64,000 bases of DNA from Micromonospora sp. R77 (GCF_022747945.1 NZ_JALDST010000001.1:3410001-3474000), one strand, 5' to 3'. Counted from the first letter of the stretch, positions 52,122-61,783 are shown. The notes: generated by a model from the sequence alone, not told the origin. A program made the numbers and translations.

Positions 52122-53045
52122 ATGAGCGAGCACACGCCGCAGCACCACAACCCGCAGCACGATCCCATCGTCGACACCGGCCCGCTGGCCGGGGTCGACC
52201 CGACGCCGACCGACCTGGTCGCCGGTGACCCGCCGGTACCGCTCACCGTCTGGCGCACCGCCCGCACCCCGGGCGACGCCGGACGCAGCATCGGCACCCG
52301 ACTGGCCGGCCGTCTCATCGCCGCCTACAGCCGCCCCGGTGAGGCGGTCGTCGACCTCACTACCGATTACGCCCTCATCCAGGCCTGCGCGGCTGGGGCG
52401 CGCCGTCACCACCCGGCGTGGTTCACCGACGCGTCCAGCCTGATGATCGGCCCGGCCACTGCGGTCCCGCCCGCCGGCACCACCGGCGACGCGGACGCCG
52501 ACGAGGACCTGCCGGAGATGGGGGCCTGGTTCGGGGACGACCTCACCGACCCGGACCTGCACCCACCGGCCGACACGGGCGCCGGCCTGCCGCTCGGTGG
52601 CTCCCTGCAGCAGGCGACCAGTCTCGTGGTCGCCTGCTGGCCCCTCGACCCCAACGCCGCCGCCAACCGGGTGCGGCTGGCGTGGCTGCTGACCGGCTGC
52701 GCCCAGCTGCTGGAGCCGGGTGGCTGCCTGATCCTCGTCGTCACCGTCCCGGCCGGCACCACCGCCGGCCCGGAGGACTTCTCCGGCGTGGTCGAGGCCG
52801 CCGCTGGCGTCGGACTGGGCTACCTGCAACACCTTGTCGCGGTCACCGCCGACACCGACGGGGACGCGTTCGTCTACCACGTCATCGACGAGGAACTGCT
52901 CACCCTCACCACCGCTGTCGACCAGCGGTGGCAGGTGGCGCACCTGCGGGTCCACGCGGACCTGATGGTCTTCAGTCAGGCCCAGGGCCAGGGCCACGCC
53001 CGGCGTCGACGGGGCGGGCGTGAGGGCGGTGGTCGCCGTGGCTAA
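52122..53045 (+). CDS. Class I methyltransferase-like protein, probably non-catalytic
   Basis: 307 residues. A Rossmann-like layout is visible (AVVDLTTDYALIQACAAGA, LVVACWPLD, LLEPGGCLILVV), but the Gly-rich SAM loop and PPY motif are not. Overlaps the next methyltransferase gene by 8 bases, so it may be its partner or specificity subunit. The C-terminus is very basic. Confidence 0.72.
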   Translation: MSEHTPQHHNPQHDPIVDTGPLAGVDPTPTDLVAGDPPVPLTVWRTARTPGDAGRSIGTRLAGRLIAAYSRPGEAVVDLTTDYALIQACAAGARRHHPAWFTDASSLMIGPATAVPPAGTTGDADADEDLPEMGAWFGDDLTDPDLHPPADTGAGLPLGGSLQQATSLVVACWPLDPNAAANRVRLAWLLTGCAQLLEPGGCLILVVTVPAGTTAGPEDFSGVVEAAAGVGLGYLQHLVAVTADTDGDAFVYHVIDEELLTLTTAVDQRWQVAHLRVHADLMVFSQAQGQGHARRRRGGREGGGRRG

Positions 53046-54033
53046 GCACCGCGCAGACGCCGCCCCGGCCGAGCCCGACGAGCAGAGCACGCCGACTGCC
53101 GCCACGAGCGTCAGCCCGGTCGGACGTCATCGGGCTGCTCCTGGGCCGGAGGGCCTGTCGGTGTGGGCGACCGCCCAGTCCACCGGACCGGTCCAGCGCC
53201 GCGGTCGGTACGTCCGCGAGTCGGTGCAGCACCCGGCGCGGATGCTCCCGGCGATCGCCGCGCACGCCGTGACCGCCTACACCCAACCGGGGGACTTGGT
53301 GCTCGACCCGATGTGCGGGATCGGCACCACCCTGGTCGAGGCGATCCACGCCGGCCGCGACGCGATCGGGGTGGAGTACGAGTCCCGCTGGTCCGACATC
53401 GCCGACGCCAACATCACACACGCCCACACCCAGGGCGCGACCGGCCGGGCCGGCGTCATCCGCGGCGACGCCACCAGCATCCTGTCGCTCGTACCCGGAG
53501 CCCTGGCCGGGCAGGTCGCCCTCGTCGTGACCTCCCCGCCGTACGGGCCGACCGTGCACGGCCTGGTCCGGCCCGGCGCGGACGGGGTGGCGAAGTTCGA
53601 CAACGCCTATAACGACGGCACCGACCGCGGGAACCTCGCCTACCGCGACCTCACCGGCCTCGCCGACGGGTTCGCCCAGATCCTCGCCGGTTGCCACACC
53701 CTCCTCAAGCCCGGTGGGGTCGTCGTGGTGACCGCCCGACCGTGGCGCAAGCACGGTGAACTGGTCGACCTGCCCAGCGCGGTCATCGGCGCCGGCATTA
53801 GGGCCGGCCTCACCCCCGTCGACCGGTGCGTGGCGCTGCTCGCCGCCGTGCGCGACGGCGGGCTCGTCGCCCGCCCGTCGTTCTTCCAACTCCAGGCCGT
53901 CCGTAAGGCCCGGGCCGCCGGCACCCCCATGCACCTGATCGCCCACGAGGACGTCCTCGTGTTCATCAAGAGCCAGACCGATTCGGATGTAGAAAGCCCA
54001 AAGGACACCCTCGGGGGAGGGGTGGTCGCGTGA
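53038..54033 (+). CDS. DNA N4/N6-type methyltransferase
   Basis: 331 residues from GTG 53038 (GTG 53020 possible). SAM motif VLDPMCGIGTTLVEAI near residue 90, followed by the catalytic TSPPYG near 164, then LLKPGG. The order is motif I before PPY, with SPPY as in m4C enzymes. Target site unknown. It could protect the element from host restriction. Confidence 0.85.
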   Translation: MAKHRADAAPAEPDEQSTPTAATSVSPVGRHRAAPGPEGLSVWATAQSTGPVQRRGRYVRESVQHPARMLPAIAAHAVTAYTQPGDLVLDPMCGIGTTLVEAIHAGRDAIGVEYESRWSDIADANITHAHTQGATGRAGVIRGDATSILSLVPGALAGQVALVVTSPPYGPTVHGLVRPGADGVAKFDNAYNDGTDRGNLAYRDLTGLADGFAQILAGCHTLLKPGGVVVVTARPWRKHGELVDLPSAVIGAGIRAGLTPVDRCVALLAAVRDGGLVARPSFFQLQAVRKARAAGTPMHLIAHEDVLVFIKSQTDSDVESPKDTLGGGVVA

Positions 54034-54141
54034 GTGCGCCTGCCCACCGCCACCCGAGCCGCATTTCTCGAGCGCAGACCTGCCGCATTCTGCGGTTGGC
54101 GGCGCGCGGTGAGGATCCGACGCTCGACGCGGCGGAGGTGC

Positions 54142-55399
54142 GTGATTGACCACCGACCCGCACCGCGCATCGGATCGCTGTGCACCGGCTACGGCGGCCT
54201 TGACCTGGCCGTCGAGCTGGTGCTCGGCGGCCAGCTCACCTGGTACGCCGAAACTGACCGGCACGCCGCCACCGTCTGCGCCCACCACTGGCCCAACACA
54301 CCCAACCTCGGTGACATCCGCACCGTCGACTGGACCCGCGTCGCACCCGTCGACGTCCTCACCGCCGGGTTCCCCTGTCAGGACATCTCGAATGCCGGCA
54401 AGCGCGCCGGCATCACCGGAGCGCACTCCAGCCTGTGGCGTGCCGTCGTCGACGCCGTTCGCGTCCTTCGACCGCCGCTCGTGTTCGTGGAGAACGTCGC
54501 CGCGCTCCTACGGCGAGGGTTCGACGTCGTCGAAGCCGACCTGGCCGCGATCGGGTACGACACGAGCTGGACGTGCCTACGCGCGTCCGACATCGGCGCC
54601 GCCCACCGCCGCGACCGGCTGTTCCTGCTGGCCGCACCCACCGGACGAGTGGGAGGAGGTGCGGACGCTGCCGACACCGTGCGCCCGTGACGGCAAAGGA
54701 CCCGGCCTTCCGTACGGGCTGCCCGACCTCATCGAACCGTCAGGCTCGACCTACGGCCTCCTATCCACCTCCACCGCGGGGCGCAGCGCACGCGACGTTG
54801 AGCACCGGCATGCGCGGGCCGACGGCGGGCGTCTGCTGCCCACCCCCAGGGCGAGTGACACCGGGACGCCCGGACGACGTGCGGGGGCCGGGTTTCGGCC
54901 CCCGCTATCCCAGGTGCTCCTGCCCACCCCACGGGCCACCGACGGCGAGAAAGGTTGCCCTGGGCAGCGCGGCTCACACGGCGACCTGACTCTCCCTTCC
55001 GCGGCGGTGCGGGTCCCGACCCGGCTCCTGCCCACCCCGCGCGTGTCCGACGGGTGCGGTCCTGGGCGGCATGGCGACGGTGGCGCGGACCTGCGCACCA
55101 CCGTTGCTGGGCTCGGGCAGCCCGACGAGCAGCGGTGGGGCGCCTACGCCGACGCGGTCGCCCGCTGGGAGCTGTTGCTCGGCCGGCCCGCACCGGCACC
55201 CACGCAGATCGGCCGGCACGGCAAGCCCGTCCTCGCGCCGCCGTTTGTGGAGTGGCTCATGGGCCTCAACCCAGGCCATGTCACCGGCCCCGACCTGGGG
55301 CTGCCGCGCACGCGCGCGCTGCGGGTCCTCGGCAACGGCGTCGTCCCCCAACAGGCCGTCGCCGCCCTGCAGCTGCTGCTGTGCCCACACAGGTGGTAA
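54142..55399 (+). pseudogene. C5-cytosine methyltransferase, frameshifted
   Basis: Start GTG 54142 with GGAGG upstream. SAM motif (SLCTGYGGLDLAVE), catalytic PCQDIS near residue 77 and ENVAALLRRG are in one frame. After LFLLA (about 54633) that frame runs on in non-family sequence and stops at 54690. The expected continuation (HPPDEWEEVRTLPTPCARDG, then LLPTPRASD repeats, LNPGHVTGPDLGL and RVLGNGVVPQQA) is in the next frame to 55399. One extra base in GGCCGCAC near 54633 explains it. This is either a real inactivation, a sequencing error or slippage. Confidence 0.88.
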
Positions 55400-55513
55400 C
55401 GGCAGAAGGTTCCTTGGCCTATTGACGTGGCCAGTGATGGCGCCGGTCGAGGCCAGGGTGCCAGTGAGATCCCGCTAACCAGCATCGGCGTGCTCCGTGC
55501 CTCCACGGCCTCG

Positions 55514-55564
55514 CTCCGCAGGCGGCACCGCCAGTCCGACGTGACGGCGGTGCCGCCTGCGGAG
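55514..55564. terminator. 19-bp stem hairpin
   Basis: CTCCGCAGGCGGCACCGCC and its exact complement around a 13-base loop, 115 bases after the methyltransferase stop and 72 before the HTH gene. It is the strongest hairpin in the window: a terminator or insulator. Confidence 0.75.
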
Positions 55565-55636
55565 AGCCAGCCCTTGTCTGAAACCCAGGACCCCACCGCC
55601 CCTGCGGCTGGCGGTCCGAGATTAGGAGTCAAGCCC

Positions 55637-56005
55637 ATGCGATCAGCACGACGAACCCGCAACCTCACCCCTGCCGCCAACCCCGACAGCGACGACGCAG
55701 CTTGTACCTGGACCACGGAGCGCATCCTGGCGCTCGGGGCGACCACGGATCTCGCCACCGCCGCCGCCATCCTCGGTATCTCCCGCTCGGCGGCCTACAA
55801 GCTGGCCGCCCGCGACGCCTTCCCGGTGCCACTGTTCCGAGCCGGCGCGTACTACCGTGTGCCGACCGCCCCGATCCTGCGGAAACTGCACCTCGATTCC
55901 CCGCCGGTACCGACATCTGGTGACACCGGCGGGGCGGGTGCCGACGAGGACGGCGGGTATTCGGGCGGGGACAGGGACACCACGGGCTGCAGCCCTCCGC
56001 CGTGA
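55637..56005 (+). CDS. Excisionase-like helix-turn-helix protein
   Basis: 122 residues, ATG with AGGAG upstream. MerR/AlpA-type helix-turn-helix DLATAAAILGISRSAAYKLA, wing YYRVPTAPILRKL, acidic tail. Such proteins next to a tyrosine integrase act as excisionases or regulators. The integrase lies 1.7 kb to the right, with the HEPN gene between on the other strand. Confidence 0.78.
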   Translation: MRSARRTRNLTPAANPDSDDAACTWTTERILALGATTDLATAAAILGISRSAAYKLAARDAFPVPLFRAGAYYRVPTAPILRKLHLDSPPVPTSGDTGGAGADEDGGYSGGDRDTTGCSPPP

Positions 56006-56068
56006 CCCCGCCGCGGGTAGGACGCCCAATGCGCGGCTCCGTATGCCGTGCCGGTGCAGTCGCGCCGA

Positions 56069-57457
56069 CTACTGCTCGACAACGCCGGAGAGGAGCCCGA
56101 CCAGGGCGCGGCGCAACACCAGCTCGATGTCATCCACGACGGCTGACAGGTCCTCTGTCGGCTGACCGGTCAGCGTATGCAGTTCCCGCCTGCTCGGGTC
56201 GTCGCCGTGCATCTCGTCGTTGCGGAGCCGGTATCCCAGACGCAGGAGTGCCTCGAGTCGCTCGGGCGGCGCCTGCAGGACAGGGTCGTCCGCCAGGAGC
56301 GCATTCGCTCCGTCAACGATCTTGACTTGCTTGCGGGGATCCGCTGGTAGGCCCGGCAGTTTGATGAACAGCACTTCGGCGCAGACGATCAGGTCGATGA
56401 GCCGGTCGGTCGGTACCCGGTCGGCCCCGGCCAGGACCAGCCGGCGCAGCGCGGTTTGCAGACCCCGGTTCCCCCGTACTGCGGGACGCGCGAGGAGGTC
56501 GTACACCTCGAGCACCGCCTCAACCTGCTCTCGCCCAAGGATTGTCGGTCGCTCTTCGTCGAAGGTGGGTAGCGCCGACAGTGACGCCGTCGGCCCCAGT
56601 CCCTGGGGAAAGTCGTCGTCCGGTGGGCAGCGGATCGCCCGAGTCGCGGTGACGGACCCGCCGCACACCAGCCGAAGCGCGGTCACGAGACGGCTGGCTG
56701 GCTCGACCAGCGCGCCTGAATCCGGCGCCGTCGGTTGGGCGGGCACGTCCATGGCTGAGCACACCGGGTACGAGGTGCAGCGGGTGAGGGCCCACTGGTG
56801 GAACCGCGACACGGTCACCGAGGTCGGGCCGCCCGCGAAGGCGATCGGCACCGCGAGGTAGCCGATCGCGGCGCTCACCTGCCGGTCGCTCATCGCTTGC
56901 AGCACCAGGCCGTCCGGCAACGTGACCGCCTCGATGCCCGCGGTGGGGGTGAAGGCGTTCAGCGGGACCACCTCGACCAGCCGCGCCCGCGTGGCCAGCA
57001 GACCGTCCTCCAACCTGCTGTACGCGGCGTCGAATGCCTCCTGGTCGAACCGGTAACCCCCGACGGCGGCAACTATGGGTTCGAGGACGTGCTTAACCAG
57101 CGTCCACCCCAGTTGCCGGAGCGTGAGGGCGAACTCCACGCCGACGAGGCAATCCACCCGCGAGCGCAGCACCTCATCGGCGGCCACGACGGCCCGCACC
57201 GCCCCGATCTCGGCGAAGGTGTCCAAGAACCGGTAGTCGGTGACCCGAGCCGGCATCTGCCAGGCGCCGCGGCGGATCGCGACGAACGACTCCTGCCCGT
57301 GGCGGTGCCACTCGCCGAAGTCGGGAACGGTCGCGAATACCGGCACGCCGTCGCGGGCGGCCAAGTCGCCGAGCACCGCCGCCATCAACTGGCCCACTGC
57401 CGCGTGCAGCTGTGGGCGCCGCACTCGGCCCCTCGCCACGTCATCTGTCGCCACCAT
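56069..57457 (-). CDS. HEPN-motif protein, putative defence factor
   Basis: 462 residues, ATG with GGAGG upstream. The C-terminal helical part has LRLGYRLRNDEMHGDDPSRR, matching the ApeA-like HEPN RxxxxH motif (RNDEMH, about 411-416). HEPN proteins are often RNases in abortive infection or toxin systems. The N-terminal ~300 residues are unrecognised and might sense a trigger. Sits convergent to the HTH gene and divergent from the integrase, a typical cargo slot. Confidence 0.78.
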   Translation of the reverse strand: MVATDDVARGRVRRPQLHAAVGQLMAAVLGDLAARDGVPVFATVPDFGEWHRHGQESFVAIRRGAWQMPARVTDYRFLDTFAEIGAVRAVVAADEVLRSRVDCLVGVEFALTLRQLGWTLVKHVLEPIVAAVGGYRFDQEAFDAAYSRLEDGLLATRARLVEVVPLNAFTPTAGIEAVTLPDGLVLQAMSDRQVSAAIGYLAVPIAFAGGPTSVTVSRFHQWALTRCTSYPVCSAMDVPAQPTAPDSGALVEPASRLVTALRLVCGGSVTATRAIRCPPDDDFPQGLGPTASLSALPTFDEERPTILGREQVEAVLEVYDLLARPAVRGNRGLQTALRRLVLAGADRVPTDRLIDLIVCAEVLFIKLPGLPADPRKQVKIVDGANALLADDPVLQAPPERLEALLRLGYRLRNDEMHGDDPSRRELHTLTGQPTEDLSAVVDDIELVLRRALVGLLSGVVEQ

Positions 57458-57671
57458 TGGCCGTCCTCCATGCCCGATCTCACGCGAACCGGACAGGATC
57501 CCAGACTCCGCAGCAGGGCGCATCTGACTTTCGCCGGTCACCGGCCCCAGCGGATGGACCACCCACCGGACCTGGAACCGCGGCGACTTGATCGTGGCCG
57601 CCGGTCACGCGTGGATGTCGATCGACCAAACCGATGCCCCATCACCCAGACGAACGGGAGCACCACCTCCG

Positions 57672-59141
57672 ATGCCAGACGGAAGCATCTTCAAGCGCTG
57701 CGGTTGCCGCCACCCCGACACCGGCAAGCCACTGGGAAACGACTGCCCGAAACTACGCCGCGCGAACCGTGCCTGGAGCTCCGACCACGGCCACTGGGCC
57801 TACCAGCTCGAACTACCACCCACCACCGACGGCGGGCGCCGGCAGCTACGCCGCTCCAGCTTTCCCACCCGCCGTGCCGCCGCCGACGAACTCGACCACG
57901 CCCGCGACCTGCTCGCCCTCGCCGACGGTGACCGGCGCCGCCGCACCGAGATCGCCGACCTGCTGCAAACCGCCGTACGCGCCAAACGTCCCCTGCCCGA
58001 GGTCGACCGTATCCGCCAGCGGCTGCGCGGCGACGGCGCGCTCGCCGACATGCCCACCGTCGCCGAGTACCTCACCGGCTGGCTGACCCACCTGACGGTC
58101 GACGCGAACACGCACCGCGGCTACGAATCGATCGCGCGGGTCCACTTGATCCCACACCTGGGTGACATCCCGCTGGACAAGCTGCGCACCACCCACGTCC
58201 GCGCCATGTTCGCCGCCATCGAGCGCCGCAACGACGAGATCGCCGCCGCGAAGGCGAGCACCGACCCAGCCATCCGCGCGTCTGTCACCGGCGTGCGACC
58301 CACTGGTGCCAGCACACGCCAGCGCATCCGCGCCTGCCTGCGCAAAGCGATCAACGACGCCCTCGCCGACGAACTCATCGTCGGCGCCAACCCCGCCGCC
58401 CTGGTCAAGGTCCCCGCCGACAGGCCCCTGCCGATCGTGTGGGAGGACGAACGCGTGCAACGGTGGAAGGCCACCGGCGAGGTCCCCGGACCGGTGATGG
58501 TCTGGACCGACGCCCAGGTCGTGCAGTTCCTCGACTACGCCGCCGTACACGCCCCCGACCTGCACCCCATGTGGCACTACATGGCCTACCGCGGGCCCCG
58601 CCGCGGTGAGGCGTGCGGCCTGCGCGACAGTGAGGTGCGGTTGCACCGCCGCGAGACCACGATCAACAACCAGATCGCCACCCACGGCTACACCGCCGTG
58701 CAGAAACCGCCGAAGAGCAGGGCCGGAAACCGCGACGTCGCCCTCGACACCGACACGACCAAGGTCCTCACCGCCTACAAGGCCCGCCGCGCCGCCTGGC
58801 AACTCGCCTCCGGCGACGCATGGCCCGACACCGGCCTGTTCTTCGTCCGCCCCGACGGACAGCCGTGGCACCCCAACGCCGTCACCCAACGGTTCCGCAA
58901 GCTTGTCCGCAAGGCCGGGCTGCCTCCGATCCGGCTGCACGACCTGCGCCACAGCGCCGCCACCATCGCCCTCGACGCCGGTGTCGACATCAAGGTCGTC
59001 TCCGAGCAACTCGGCCACTCCACCACAACCCTGACCCGTGACACCTACCAGAGTGTCACCAAGCGGATGCACCAGGACGCCGCAGATGCCGTCGCCAAGA
59101 AGATCAACCGGAAGCGCCGCGGTCCCTGCCTCGCGGGGTGA
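57672..59141 (+). CDS. Tyrosine integrase
   Basis: 489 residues, ATG with GGGAG upstream. An N-terminal zinc-like CGCRHPDTGKPLGNDCPKL region, an Arm/SAM-like middle, and a catalytic domain with YRGPRRGEACGL (Arg, about 308), HDLRHSAAT (about 422), QLGHSTTT (about 446) and TRDTYQSV (Tyr about 458). All active residues are present. It probably integrates and excises the element; the attachment site should be near its 3' end. No tRNA is seen beside it. Confidence 0.94.
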   Translation: MPDGSIFKRCGCRHPDTGKPLGNDCPKLRRANRAWSSDHGHWAYQLELPPTTDGGRRQLRRSSFPTRRAAADELDHARDLLALADGDRRRRTEIADLLQTAVRAKRPLPEVDRIRQRLRGDGALADMPTVAEYLTGWLTHLTVDANTHRGYESIARVHLIPHLGDIPLDKLRTTHVRAMFAAIERRNDEIAAAKASTDPAIRASVTGVRPTGASTRQRIRACLRKAINDALADELIVGANPAALVKVPADRPLPIVWEDERVQRWKATGEVPGPVMVWTDAQVVQFLDYAAVHAPDLHPMWHYMAYRGPRRGEACGLRDSEVRLHRRETTINNQIATHGYTAVQKPPKSRAGNRDVALDTDTTKVLTAYKARRAAWQLASGDAWPDTGLFFVRPDGQPWHPNAVTQRFRKLVRKAGLPPIRLHDLRHSAATIALDAGVDIKVVSEQLGHSTTTLTRDTYQSVTKRMHQDAADAVAKKINRKRRGPCLAG

Positions 59142-59232
59142 TGCCACTATCGTCGCCGAGCTGTAGCAGGCCGCCCTCCTACGAGGCCTCGGTCGTTCCG
59201 GACGACGCTCGCGCCGTGAGAGGTGACGGCCA

Positions 59233-59520
59233 GTGGATGAGGCAGCGGGCAGCTTCGACGATGATCCCGACAATTTCAGGCAGCTCGGCCGGGGTAGCTG
59301 CGTAGGGTATGAGGTGCTTGCCGAGTGCGGGCTGCGACCGGGTACGCGCGTCTCTGAGATTGGGGCCCAGAGCAGGGCAGGTGACTGGGTCCCCTCATGG
59401 CCGCTGGCGCGTCGGCGCTGGCCGTGGAGATCGGTGGTCGGCTGGCGGCCCGGCGGCGAGCGAACCTGGCGGGCCACGACGTGACCGTCGTCGAGGGCGA
59501 CGTCACCACCGTGCGGAGTC
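59233..59520 (+). pseudogene. SAM-methyltransferase remnant
   Basis: Three frames piece together a class I methyltransferase N-terminus. VLAECGLRPGTRVSEIGA (59300-59367) lies in frame one, AGQVTGSP (59370-59394) in frame two, and MAAGASALAVEIGGRLAA to EGDVTTV (59397-59510) in frame three. The combined order GxRVxEIG-GQVTG-ALAVE is the usual motif I region. Two single-base-type shifts near 59367 and 59394 and loss of the C-terminal half make it a pseudogene. It sits just right of the integrase, so it may be old chromosomal sequence at the insertion point. Confidence 0.78.
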
Positions 59521-59557
59521 GATGCGCCCGTGTACGCCCTCGAGCGGACGGGGCAGC

Positions 59558-60463
59558 TCAAGGCCGCCCGCCAAGCGTTGCGGTGTCGGTGCCGGTGTGG
59601 CCGTGTTCGAGGATCAGCACGTAGGAGAACAAGCCCGCCTTCGCGCCGTGCACTCGTTCTTGGGCAGAGAGGATCTCGCCTGTGCGGGGGTGGACGATGA
59701 GCTGCGTCTGGGAGTTGTCAGCACTCACGGTGAAGCCGAGGCCAGTTCGTCCGGCGAGGTCAGTCTGCTCGCCCTGGTAGGAGATGGCCGGCACGTCTGC
59801 GAGGACTCCCAGTGCGGCTGCGCGCTGTTCCTGATTGAGGTACTGGCTGGTGGCGACGCCGATGACGCCTTGGACGAGCATGCGCGGGTACGCGGGCTCA
59901 CCGGCCAGTTCGCGTGGGGCCAGCGCACCAACAAGCTCGGCGATGTCGGTGGTCAGCGGTTCGGGAAGGTAGGGCTCGAGTTCGCCGCTGACGTATCGCG
60001 TCGTCTTCGTCCCGGCAGCGGCGAACTGGCGGCGCTCGTCAGGTGTCGGACGGTGGGCGAGGCCACGCACGTCGGGGAGCCGGCGCGTCACCTCACGGCC
60101 GGAGTCGTCGGCGTCGCGGCGCCAGCGCTGTAGGTCCGAGCGGGTGATGACATTGGTGGCACGAGTCCAGGATTGGGTGTGGAGGTAGGTGTAGGGCAGG
60201 TCGATGGTGCGATCGGCGGGGGCGGCCGTGATGGTGCCGGCGAGCAGACGCAGGCGCTGCGGTGGGGTGAGGCCGGGCGCGGTCGCTACGAGTGCCGGGG
60301 ATGGGGGCATCGGAGGCGTCGTGGGGGCTGGTGTGGCCGGTGTCGGGCTGGCGGGTCCGGGTTGGCAGCCGGCGAGGAGGAGGCCAGCGATCAGTCCTGC
60401 CGACCATCGGCGCGTGGTGGGGGTGGTGCGGAGCAAGGTGTTTGGTGTCCTTTCGATGCGCAT
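59558..60463 (-). CDS. CU044_5270-like lipoprotein
   Basis: 301 residues. Basic N-terminus, hydrophobic helix and LLLAGC lipobox near residue 33, then a Pro-rich spacer. The domain has TIDLPYTYLHTQSWTRATN and LIVHPRTGEILSAQE, in the style of the CU044_5270 family of actinobacterial envelope proteins. Function not established. It follows the TPR gene on the same strand. Confidence 0.78.
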   Translation of the reverse strand: MRIERTPNTLLRTTPTTRRWSAGLIAGLLLAGCQPGPASPTPATPAPTTPPMPPSPALVATAPGLTPPQRLRLLAGTITAAPADRTIDLPYTYLHTQSWTRATNVITRSDLQRWRRDADDSGREVTRRLPDVRGLAHRPTPDERRQFAAAGTKTTRYVSGELEPYLPEPLTTDIAELVGALAPRELAGEPAYPRMLVQGVIGVATSQYLNQEQRAAALGVLADVPAISYQGEQTDLAGRTGLGFTVSADNSQTQLIVHPRTGEILSAQERVHGAKAGLFSYVLILEHGHTGTDTATLGGRP

Positions 60464-60522
60464 TTGTTTCGGGTGCGCCCAGGCCGGTTGTCCCGGTGGT
60501 GGGTGGTCAGGTGCGCGGCGGT

Positions 60523-61638
60523 CTAGCTGGCGCCGGGCGTGGCGGACGTTGCGATGTGCGGGGGATGCCCCGGCGGGCCGGTAGCTGTGGTGTGCATGCG
60601 GTACAGGGCGGCTGTCATGCGCGCGATGGCGGGGTGGTGGGGATGGACACGGCGGTGGTCGGCGATGGTGCGGGCGAGGAGTTGCTGCGCCGGTTCCTGG
60701 TGGCCGTGTTGGTACAGGACGACGGCGAGGGTGGCTTGGGTGGCGAGGGTGGGTAGTGCGTAGGGTCCGTCGGCTTGGGTGTGGTGGCGGATGAGGTCGC
60801 TGTAGCAGTCGGCGGCGGCGGTGAGGTTCCCGGCGGCGCGGTGGGTGGCGGCCAGGACGCGCAGGGCGGCGCGGACTTCCGGGTTGGTGGGGTCTCGGAG
60901 GAGGTGGCGCAGGCCGCGGTGTCCCCACTGGGCCCAGGGGAGCGCGGCGGCTGGGTCGCCGCTGGTGAGGGTGAGGGTGGCCAGGAGCATGGCGGCGCGG
61001 GCGGTCGCGGTGTCCAGGGCGAGCCTGCCGCTGGTGGGGTCGATGTGCAGGAGCCCGCTGTGCAGGACGTCGATGGCACGCTCGGGCTTGTTGTCGGCGG
61101 CGTGGCGCTGGGCTAGGTGTAGACGCTGGGCCATGACCATCATCGGGCCGGTGACCTGTAGGGAGATGGCTCTCCAGGTGATGTGCAGGTCTGTGCCGGT
61201 TGCGCCGACGGTGACGCGTTGGATAGGGCCGAGCGCGTAGGAGGCGGCCTGGGTCGTCTTTCCGGGTGGGACGAGGTGTGGGGTGCGGTGCAGGATCACC
61301 GCGGCGACGGCGTCGCGGATCTCCTCGGCCGGCACCGGTGTGCGCCCGCAGGACGGCGCGCACAGGTAGACCCTGCCGCTGCCGGGCAGCTGGATGAGGA
61401 TCATGGATCGCGCGCAGGTGTGGCAGGCCAGGAGGCCGGGTGGCACGGGCGCGGCCTGCACGGCGCGGGCCCGCGAGACCCATTCCTCAACCGTCGCGGG
61501 CGACAGGTGGTGGCTGCGGGCAACGTCCCGGGGCGCTTGGTGCAGGCCGTGGACGGCGGCTTGTTCGATGGTCGCGGCGACGACGTCGGCGACGAAGGCG
61601 GGTGTCCACGCGGGGATGGCGGTCGTCCGCGTCGGCAT
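60523..61638 (-). CDS. Zinc-ribbon and TPR-like protein
   Basis: 371 residues, ATG with AGGAAGG upstream. N-terminal helix-turn-helix-like part (HHLSPATVEEWVSRA), a ribbon with CHTCARS and CAPSCG, and a C-terminal TPR-like array (DPAAALPWAQWGHRGLRHLL, AGNLTAAADCYSDLIRHHTQ). It probably acts as a scaffold or regulator. Read toward the lipoprotein gene. Confidence 0.72.
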   Translation of the reverse strand: MPTRTTAIPAWTPAFVADVVAATIEQAAVHGLHQAPRDVARSHHLSPATVEEWVSRARAVQAAPVPPGLLACHTCARSMILIQLPGSGRVYLCAPSCGRTPVPAEEIRDAVAAVILHRTPHLVPPGKTTQAASYALGPIQRVTVGATGTDLHITWRAISLQVTGPMMVMAQRLHLAQRHAADNKPERAIDVLHSGLLHIDPTSGRLALDTATARAAMLLATLTLTSGDPAAALPWAQWGHRGLRHLLRDPTNPEVRAALRVLAATHRAAGNLTAAADCYSDLIRHHTQADGPYALPTLATQATLAVVLYQHGHQEPAQQLLARTIADHRRVHPHHPAIARMTAALYRMHTTATGPPGHPPHIATSATPGAS

Positions 61639-61742
61639 CGGCGTTCCTTCCTGGGGGTTCATGGTTGCGTTCAGGCGGTGGGAGCAGCGCCGGATTTGTG
61701 AAGTTCGTAGGGACCCGCAGACGGCGCATGTGAGCGGAGGGT

Positions 61743-61783
61743 GTGGCCGGCGACGACAGTGGGGGGCTGTCGTCGCCGGCCAC
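61743..61783. terminator. 17-bp stem hairpin
   Basis: GTGGCCGGCGACGACAG and its exact complement, seven-base loop, between the GNAT stop and the TPR gene start (minus strand). Likely ends transcription of the GNAT/GPP34 unit. The remaining gap 61639-61926 shows nothing else. Confidence 0.7.

Noticed and set aside
59142..59232. Possible tRNA attachment site next to the integrase
   Set aside because: No cloverleaf or TTCGAATC-like T-arm could be found here or elsewhere in the window.
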